Source of the DNA: Stratiolaelaps scimitus | Taxonomy: Eukaryota; Arthropoda; Arachnida; Mesostigmata; Laelapidae | NCBI GenBank assembly: GCA_019614645.1 | Contig: JABWDB010000002.1 | Coordinates: forward strand, 15,165,501 to 15,229,500 | Length of the DNA: 64,000 nucleotides | Direction of reading: 5' to 3' | Part shown: positions 51,601-61,800 of the stretch, piece after piece | Position numbering within the stretch: the stretch's first letter is position 1 | How the letters are laid out: each line of letters opens with the position of its first letter | Made by a program: the position numbers and the translations under genes | Notes under the pieces: generated by a model | The model's database searches: none | The model's input: the letters and a program-made list of their open reading frames with translations, nothing else | What the model was told of the DNA's origin: nothing

Positions 51601-54600
51601 GGCGCCCCCCTAATTTGACGTATGCATATACTTGCAGCCAATTTTCAGTACACCTTTCGCGGATGGCGAAACTTCTATGCAACGCTCAAACCTTGGCGAA
51701 GGGTTTTACTTCTTGGATGCTTCTTGCTTTCCAATGTAGTCGAGAGATAGCCCAACCAAGAACGGCCTTTGATTAAAACAACACATGCTGTACAATAATT
51801 AGAGAAATATTTGGGGACAGGGTGCCAGGCCGAGGTCGCCATGGTCCCTCGGGAGGCGATGGCATTGCCCTCTATGCGCAAGGAGGGGATGTTTAAAGTT
51901 GTATAACGAAACCAATTAACAATAAATGAAACACGTGCTGTACAGTTCAAGATGAGTTATCAGCCGACATTCAAATATGCTATATGCCATCGAGCATCAA
52001 GCGGTAAGGCAGCCTTATACCTGGATTGATGGGGTCGATTTTGTAGGCTGAATTGGCTCTGAGAAGATCTCTAGAAATAGTTAACTCAATTCCGAATTGA
52101 GCGGGAACTCGTTACTAGTAGTCGAGTGGTGAAGAACTCTGAACGGCCTCTGTACTGACTAGTTCTTGATTTGTGCGATGACCGAAATGTGAGGAACATT
52201 CCATCGAATTTTTGTTCTCAGTCAAAATTTCCAGCTGCCTCGAAGCAACGAGACAGAACATTCGAGTTACTTCCTCTATTTGTTGTAAGTAATACCAACC
52301 GGATCGACTGAATCATAACTTTTTTCAATTTCGGCGAACGGTTCACTAGCGTGGACGACAGAGCCATCTCTATATTTTTCAGTTGCATAGTCGAGCGCTG
52401 TGTGAAAAGTATACTCATTTCTTTATGTTGGCCATAGCCCTGAGCGTAGGGGCTCGTGGGAGAAATAGGATTTCGTTGGGGAAAGTATTCAGCTTAGGAC
52501 ACCGTTATTGATGTCGGGTAAGCTTACCAACTGAAATATCATAGATAGCTACTACAGCTTCCCGTAGAGGTAAAATATGACATAGCAATACTAAAGAAGG
52601 GATTTGTGAACGCAAAAACAGGTCGCGGACTCTATTCAGTTATAGGATAACGTTAGTACACGCGGTTGTCCAGGAACATATATTTCACATTAAACATGGC
52701 GCTTACAGGCGTTTACAGTTAAACAATAGGGCTAATAGCTGTCAGCTATATGTATTTTTCGATATGAACTTGGGGTCGCCGAATTTGTAGGGATATCTCT
52801 GAGACGTGAAGGTCGCTACCTCAGAAATGTTGCGGTTCGAATTGAGATTCATTGAACATGCATTTGAGCTTGCGCGAAAATCATCACGTTTTCGAAGGGA
52901 GCTGAAGTCGGTAGAAGAAGGGTTCGCTTGTGTTGTCTGCTATCAAAAGGCATGGTTCTCACAAGACTGACCTTGAAGCAGGCTTGTTCGCGAAAATGTG
53001 CCACAGCAGCGATCCGATCCTAAGTCTGACAAAACACATGTAGACAGCCTAATCTCAATCCCGCGGAGAGCTACGCCAAAACCTTCACATACATTTCCGA
53101 CAAACGCCTTTTTTTCTGCACAATTTTCTTGCGTCTTCTATATATCTGAGCGGTATGAAAAAAGCGCGGACGAACCCCCAATCGGCGTCTTGTTCACTTA
53201 CAGGAAATACGCCGCTTCATTCGGCCTGTACAAATGGCGCCTCTAAAGCCATTGCGTTCTTCATCCATCATGATCCCGAACAACTGGAATGCTTCAACAA
53301 GGAGAGTCAGAGTCCGTTACATCTCGCCACACAGCTAAACAAGGTTAGTATGATTCAATTCGTGCGGGTTAGGTAGGTGTGCATGCTAAAAGAAGTACCG
53401 TGGACGTTAAATGTTGGGTAGGTGTTTTAGGTGGGTATGCGTATTTCCCTCTGACATATCTCGTAGTAGTCTGGCCAGACGGACCACAGCCGCGCCACAC
53501 GATGCTTAATGACACATTCGTGAGAGCCCTCTGCTCTGCCGGTATTCCTTGCATAAGGGAGCAACAGCGCCTTGACAACAGGCGCCGCCCTGACCCTCAT
53601 CCCCTTCCATCGAAGCCAGTACCTCGTTTGTTACGATACGGTGGTCGACACTCTAGCACCTTCTTATGTCAACCCACTGTGCCATCACCACCCCGGTTAC
53701 GCGGTTTGTAAACCCTGGGCGGCTACGGCCCTCTCACTGCTAATTTCCTCGAAGGGTCTACAACTGCCAATCGTCTGGCTATTTCCTTGACACCGATGGC
53801 GGTGCTATTAAATGGCGGACACTGTTGAATTGAGTGGGGCACGTTAGCTTTAAAACCTTTAGTGACACCCAATGAAAATATAATATGAATATGCTTTACG
53901 TTCATTTACATTTCTTATATTGGCATATCGAACTACTACTTCCACGGAGGCCTCCTTTTAAGATCCACGACAGAGTTAGATAAAGAAATGCTAAGCGACT
54001 ACATACATGGCAACCTTCCTCGCCACCAATATCGCAAGAACTTAACCTTTTGAAGCTGGGTGTTTCCTAACGTTGCGATTTGCCACGAGGCCTAAGCTAC
54101 ACTCGTCACATAAACGACTGCTCATATTCAAGCGACAATAGCAGACATCCCTTACAAGCCCCTTCACAAAACGCACCTACTGCAAAACGAACAGCCCTAA
54201 CCAGTTTGTGGTGGTACCCCAGCGGCTGCTGCATAAATCAACATTTATGGACGACATTGCAACATTACCCCACTTGGTGAGCCAATGAAAACTGCGTTGT
54301 CATGCCTGCGCTTTAGATCATATATTGCACATGAATCGATGAAATGAGCCATGCCAGCTAATCAACTATACCTCGGTGGGTAATTCCCGCTCAATGTGAT
54401 GACGCTCACTTCCGGGAGCTAGAGTTCCGACTGTTCCGTCTGTGCAGTGGTAAGCGTAAATTAATAAGTCCCTGAACGCTAGCGTTTTTCAGGAGACAGG
54501 TGTGTCTGTCTCCTGAGAGTCGTTGTCCAGCGGATTCCTATCTAGCCCAGCCATTTATGGCCACCACCGTCAATCAGATTGTTGACCATCAATTGATGAC

Positions 54601-57600
54601 TATTAATGAGACATAAGATGTTCCCTTAATTAAAGTTGCTCGAACGAATTTGTTAAATTATAGCAACGGGCGACAATGGTACTTCCGCTAAACATGAAAC
54701 ACAATTAAGGACAGTCTCATCTGTATATAATTATTATTAATAGAATATTTACGTTCATTCATATTTATTGGAGCGTTTTACGATACAGATGCGAATTCAA
54801 GCCAATTACATTCGTATATACATCCGACAGTGTTAACCGTGTCTGCTTCACGTTTGTGGTTGCCGAAATACAAGTTATTAGAAAATCGTATAACCGTAGC
54901 TGCTATGGGAAATCATCATTTCGGGCGATTTCATCCACAGGTGGCTTCTCTCAAGGCGCTCTGCGACTTCAAGGATCAAATCAACGTCGAGCAAAAGAGC
55001 AAACACGGACGAACGGCATTACACATCGCCTGTATCTCGGATAATGCTGACGCAGCACTCGTTTTGGTGAGCCCTCGTAAGCTGGCATAATATGCGCACT
55101 ATCGTGCGGAGCTCAGGTCGCGAACACAGCCCCCGAATGTGCCAGTGCATATGGGAAGTAGGCCAATTTGGCTTCTGTTGTTGTTGGGCAATTGCAAAGT
55201 TTGTAAGCAGCAACTGTTGTAGCGTTGTTTTTCAGGGTGATGCATTTATTTGGTGTTGGTCGAAACGTAACCGTGTATCTCTACCTGCAATAATTTGCCC
55301 TAACGATTTTCAAGTAACTCGTAAATACGATTTCCGACGTTCCTTTGGCCATGTAGCCATGTGACGATCAACTGCTCATTGCATGGTTGTTGTATTAGCA
55401 TTAGATATTGGGAAATTGGCAAAAGCTACTTCTTAGCACAACATTTTGATTTGCCAACAACAATTCCCAAAGGGACACGCACCGCTTTGGTAACGACTAC
55501 TACCGCGAACTAACTTACTGAATTGTTGTGCGCAGTTTACCTTCCCTGACGATTGTAGCTCTAGTCAAAATATCACTTACGCTTGGTTATTATAGTATAA
55601 GTAAATAAATTATTACGTCCAGACTGTGGTGAGATAATAAGTGAAAGCCCATATATTATATATTGCATGCAACGATCCAAATGTTTGCCGGATGCAACTG
55701 CGCTGATGCGATGTGGTCATCCACGGAAGAACTACATAACGAAATATCTATATCATGTAATGTATTTAGTTTTTGTGCTCTTCGAAGAATCGTACTCCAC
55801 CTCAGAGAGCTGTCCGGATGATCTGATAGAGCCTGCAGGCTGTATTTCGCCGAGAGCCAATGAACCGCCAATGACTTCAACAGGAAATAGTATAGTAAAT
55901 ATCGAGTGTCAATGATACTCGTCGAAATACGCCCGTAGTGTGCGCGTCCAGTAACGTATCATCGTTATTTGCAGCTGCGCGACTTCGGAGCGTCTCCAAA
56001 AACAACTTGCGACAACGGCTTCTACCCTATACACGAGGCCGCGAAAAACGCTTCCGCAAATGCGATGCGAGCTCTGCTGGAGTTCTGCGAGTCGATCGGT
56101 ATTCCACGCGCAGAAATGATGAAGCTCTTCGATGCCGACGGCAACGTTCCACTCCATTCGGCAGTGCACGCAGGTACGCGAGAGACTGTCTAATTGAAAG
56201 GCTGTATCATTTCGTTCATGTCAATGTATTGCCAAGCGTGCCGAAATAGAGAAGGGATAGACTCTCTATAGAGGATGGTGATTTTAGCAGGTAGAGACGT
56301 TTTGTCGTTCACGTCAACCCTGCACCGTATATAGGGATTGGACTGTATCTAGTTGTATCCGTGCGTTTGAGGAAAATGTCCTCCTCCTCTACAAAAAAGA
56401 AACAATTACCATAATGCATTCATGATTTACGTACCGTCAAGTTCATACTGTATTTATATAATAAATATATAATAGTTGATTGATTCTGGATTAAACCTTG
56501 TTCCTGAACCCCGAAATCTCTGCTTCTCAGACTTCACTTTCAGTGAAAAGAGAGCCTCAAAGCATCCTCTAGATTTCCAATGAATAGTTATGAATTTTGA
56601 GTGATCATATCTGACGACTAAAATAGTGAAATGCTCAGCTCAAACCAGCATTCAAATTTGTTACCGAAGTCACATCTCGAATGCCGCATTACGTTAATTC
56701 TGGATTCAGTCTCTCACTTATAACTCCCTGCTCACGATAGGTGATCTGAAAGCCGTCGAGCTCTGCCTGGAATCCGGCGCTCTGATCTCCACTCAGCAGC
56801 ACGACTTGTCCACCCCGGTTCATCTGGCTTGCTCGCAGGGCGCTATCGACATTGTCAAGCTCATGTTCAGATGTCAGCCCGACCAAAAAATGGTGAGCAT
56901 TGGGCGGGACGGTATGCACTTACCAACGGCAGCTATGAATGGCCCGATGGCCAAAGGTTTTTACGCTAAACACAAAATGATCTCTGTCAAAACGCCCTCA
57001 ATGCGTATAATACTCAAAGGCCGCGTTTTATAGATTAAATGAAGTTCTATAACACTTCGTATTTTCTTCTCCGTCTACGCTTGTGAACTGATTAGGGCTG
57101 TCTCACGTGCTCAGACGCACAGAACATGACGCCGTTACACTGTGCGGCCATGTTCGACCATGTAGAACTCGTGAACTTTCTGGTCGGTGAGGGGGCGTCG
57201 CTTAATGCCACCGATAAGGAGGGCCGATCCGTCGCGCTTCTTGCAGCCGCCCGAAGTGAGTATCAATCGATCGAGTTAAAGCGGAACCATTAATCGCCAA
57301 GCGAAGGCTTCATACACTGATTATTTGCTATGCCTATTACATGTCACATTTCCAAATCAAAAACTCGACTTGCAGGTGCGTGGAAAACGGTCACAAGCGT
57401 CCTAAAGCTTGGGGCAGATCTGGGCCTTCAACGCGACAATCAGGGCCGTAATCTGCTGCACCACATCGTCCTGAGCGGCGGATCAATTGAGGAATTCACC
57501 ACCAGCATCAATGACCGTCTCGACGATTTCATTCTGCTACTCAATGAGAGGTGAGAATGCACCTTCACAAGCAACAAGCGCAACAGTAACAACACTGCTC

Positions 57601-58756
57601 TGCGTTTCGTTGTAGGCTCCGAACCCCACTATCTATTATATGCATATGTATAATATCTGCATACTCATAATGCTGATAATAAGCACGTTCTCCAAGTTAT
57701 TCTCGTACGGAATGATTTACACACACACACAGACAAACGGACCGAGTAGATCCAGATGTCCGATAGCTGGCTCTAGAGCCTACATTAAAATGGCGCCACC
57801 ACTCGGCATGCATATACGATTGAACTCAGTCATGGTAGCATTTTCTGGCACATACCCAGCAAACAACATTAGGTTAGATATCATTACTATGTTAGGTACA
57901 TCAAGGCGACTAGCCGACTGTTCATCGAGGGCAACTTTCCATGTTTGACACCGACCTTCGGCGGTACCGTTTCCTTCCTCTGTTTTTCGGCTATTTTTCC
58001 TGCAGAGACACATACGGTTGTACAGCGCTTCACTACGCAGCGCGTAACGGTCAACTGAAGAGTATTCAATCCTTAATAACTCTCGGGGCGTCTGTCAACC
58101 TCAAGAATAACGAGAATCAATCTCCACTGCATTTCGCTGCGATGTTCGGCCGTCTGAATACGGTGAGTATCGAGTTGTTCTCATCGCCTGTATCGCTGCC
58201 GGGTTCGTCTCGGGCGAATCGTTTCGATGTGTTTGTCATAGATCAATATATCGTCTATTCCGTCCTCACGTTCAGAACAAATTCGAAGCTCCGCGGCAGA
58301 TGAAAATGTTCAGGGGTGACTCTCCGAGAACGCGGTCAGTCAGTGAGGTAGACCCGAGACAGAAGGTCTGATTCTCAGCTGCCCATGGATACGTTGTTCT
58401 TGCAGGTTCGTAATCTGCTCGATAGCAAGAAAGGCCACCTCATCATCAACGAGATGGACGGACAGGGAAAGACCCCGCTTCACATCGCGTCACAATGCGG
58501 CCATGTTCGCGTTGTGCATTTGCTACTCGTAAAAGGTTATTGTTTGGCCGTTGATGTTTGAATTTGGGTTAAATTTCCTTCAACATAGGGCGCTTACATT
58601 GTGCACTTAATTTGTACCTCGGATAGGGATAATTCTATGCACAACCCCTCTCTAGAAAATCTGATACGCGTGATCTCTCAGCCATCTTTTGTCGGCCTCT
58701 CACTCACAAGCGACCATTGCCGAAGCCGACTTCAATCTGAGTATTTATATGCCAAG

Positions 58757-58815
<59 letters not shown>

Positions 58816-61800
58816 AGATCTACTTTTCTGTACATTCTTCCACAAAATATATGAATAAGTATGACATTTTTGTGCAATTCCCACAAAACAAAATATTCTT
58901 CGAGACTTTCGATGATATAATAGTTCTTTTCGTTGCTATGTCATTACCACATCCGTTTAGGTGCCCTCCTACATCGCGACCATAAGGGTCGCACGCCTCT
59001 TCATTACGCCGCAATGAATGGCTACAACAACACAATGGATCAACTGCTCGCTGTTCACTCGCATCTGCTCGACCAAACGGATCGAGATGGGGTAATTATT
59101 TCCTTTCGAAAACCCCGATAGGTTCAGCGCAATGGACTGGTGTTCAGATAATTCTACATCGTATAGTAGCATGTGGATATTGTATTATTAGAGTATAATT
59201 CCAACATAGAGCCTCCAGACGTGCAACTTGTCTAACGTAATGAACCTATTATAGAGTTTACTGGTTTGGATAAAGAAGGAAATCATTATCATACATTGCT
59301 TTTACCTCTCTCTCTCGTAATACGAGTGTCTCAGGAAAATATTCTGGGCAATATTCCGTGCCGGTAACTGTGCGATGGTCTTCATTTGCAGAATACGGCG
59401 CTCCATATGGCAGCAATGAAGAACCGCTCAAGTACCGCGGTCAATCTACTCAACTTGTGCTGTAAAATAACGAAGAATGGCCTCGACATGACGCCAATGG
59501 ATTATGCTCTTCATTACAAACATTCTGAGGTCGCCATGGCCATGGTGACGCACCCATCACGGTTCGACATGCGTGTTTCATATATTTTCTATAATCGCCA
59601 TCACGAAAAGAATGCCATATATCGATTCCGTTAGCGGTTGTGTTTTTTAACCGAGATAAGTTCGCCACTGATTTCGTGGGAGTTATCAATACGTTACGAA
59701 ATGTCGATAACACTGCAATCCTGATACAACTCACAAATATTTCTTGTGTTTATACGACAGAAGGTTATGGCAGTGCCTCGGGTATACTGAGCGCGCTTTC
59801 TCACCTTCTGATTCTCTCTCTCTCTCTGACTTTTGTTACGCAGGAGTGACGAGATCATGACTTCTCAGGTGAAAACGTACGGCTGTCTAGTTGAGGGATT
59901 GACGGCAGTGATGCCTGAGGTGATGATGACGGTACTCGATCGAGGCATTTCGAAGTCGAAGATGAGCCACGATTCCGACGAATACTTCGTGAGTACGATA
60001 GACCTAGGGCATCTGTATGATCAAACAGACCCGTGTATAACCAAGCAATTACATTATAGAATTGGATATGATGACCAATTACACATTACTCTAAGTTTCA
60101 CCATGTTACCATCAACTATACGTCTGGGACAGATCCCTAGATGCAACAGGTAAATAAGGGCTAACCTCCCTTCCCTTCAATCGTGGACTAGAAAAAAACC
60201 CTTCTTGAATACTCGGTGCCTAGAACGTTTTGTATATATATATTTTTTTTTCGGCGGGAAGGTATGTGTATTTGCACTATAAAGATTTTTTTCATTGTAA
60301 GACCTTATTCATATAGTTTCATATGGTGAAACCTATACTCGTATGCGATAGCTGTTCTATGGAGCGCTTAGCCTTCAGTGTACTACTACGATAGAATCGA
60401 ACCCTCAGTTTGCTGTGCTGAGGTGACTCATCTGCGGCACTGCTTACAAATTCATGCTGATCCTATTTCAGGTAAAATACAGTTTTACGTGTCTTCAAAA
60501 CTCAGAAGGAGCCGATGTGGTTCCGATGACCGACGAACCGCTACCTGTTATGAACGTAAGTTGCTGCCTTTCAATATTCACCGTAGAGATAGCGAAACAA
60601 AAAGCTGATCGGAGATTGAACACTATGTGGGGGGACAAAATAATAATCAGAAAAATTCTTACGAAAATAATAAGCACGGATAGCCTATCCAGCCATTGCG
60701 AATACCGACAGCGTGTTCAATGTTTGACAATATCACACAAAAATAACGACACCGCCATTTTTTCCTCGATCTCACCATTCGTCCATCGCTAGATCATGGT
60801 GCGCTATGGTCGCGAGGAGCTGCTGTCGCATCCGTTAAGCGTCAAGTATCTCGAAACCAAATGGTAATGACAATATGCTCCATATCATTAATTATAATAT
60901 GTTCCGCAAGTATGATCACATATTTATATTCGATATTATATTATTGCGTTTATTTTGATTTTATTGTGTCTATATTATTGTATGTCGAAATATATACAAT
61001 ACGCAGTAAGTATTGTAATACTTGTACCGAATTCAAGGCTATAGGCATATAACAACTAACTCCCTGAGCAAAAGTGTCTTGACGAATCCGATTGCAAGAT
61101 GAAAAATGCGCGGCTTATTTATACTTTAGCGGCCATTAGCGCAGCGAAATGAAGTGGTTACTCTATCATTGCTGACATCGGTGCGACACACGCGCCTCAC
61201 GAAGTCGATGAAAACAAAGACGAAAGAACAACTCGTGTTGTATATTGATGCAAATCGGATTCAACTGCAAACTGATCATCAGTCATAACGTGGTACTGAT
61301 ATACTCAAAAATTGACAGGAACGCGTACGGAATGTACTTCCACATTTTAAACCTGATGGTCTACACAGTGTTTCTGTGCTTCCTCACCTTAAACGCGGTG
61401 CAGCTGATGCAAGACAATAAGAAACGACATCAGGGCGTTTCCGGCTTCGACGTTGCCAACGCGTTCGCTCGACCTTCACTTGTAAGTGACCTCATTACGT
61501 AGCAGCCACCAGCCGATAGGTGACAATTACCCAAGTGACAATATGTCTCTAACGGCATCTCTAAACAATATAGAACGCATCTACATATGTAGAACGGACA
61601 TTGATTATGGTTATATGTCATCAAGTATGCACTAATTAGACTTACTTCACCCTTAGCAGGGTGATATTCAGTGACGTCAATTGAGGCAGAAAGAATGCGT
61701 GATGTATCATGTATTTTTGGCATGCTTTAATTAAGAATTAATTCATTAACTCGTTGCGATTTGTAGGCGACACTGTCATCAATGACATCGGTGGTTGTGC

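Larger units (their letters stand above)
47052..53203. other. TRPA1 intron 3
   Basis: 6.2 kb. It holds a SINE-like head (47270-47370), LINE tail fragments (48185-48290; 51795-51905 reversed), a larger LINE C-terminal fragment (50930-51600), a (TA)n tract and a hairpin at 50797-50826 with 12-bp arms. No host exon was recognised in the remaining sequence. Confidence 0.6.
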
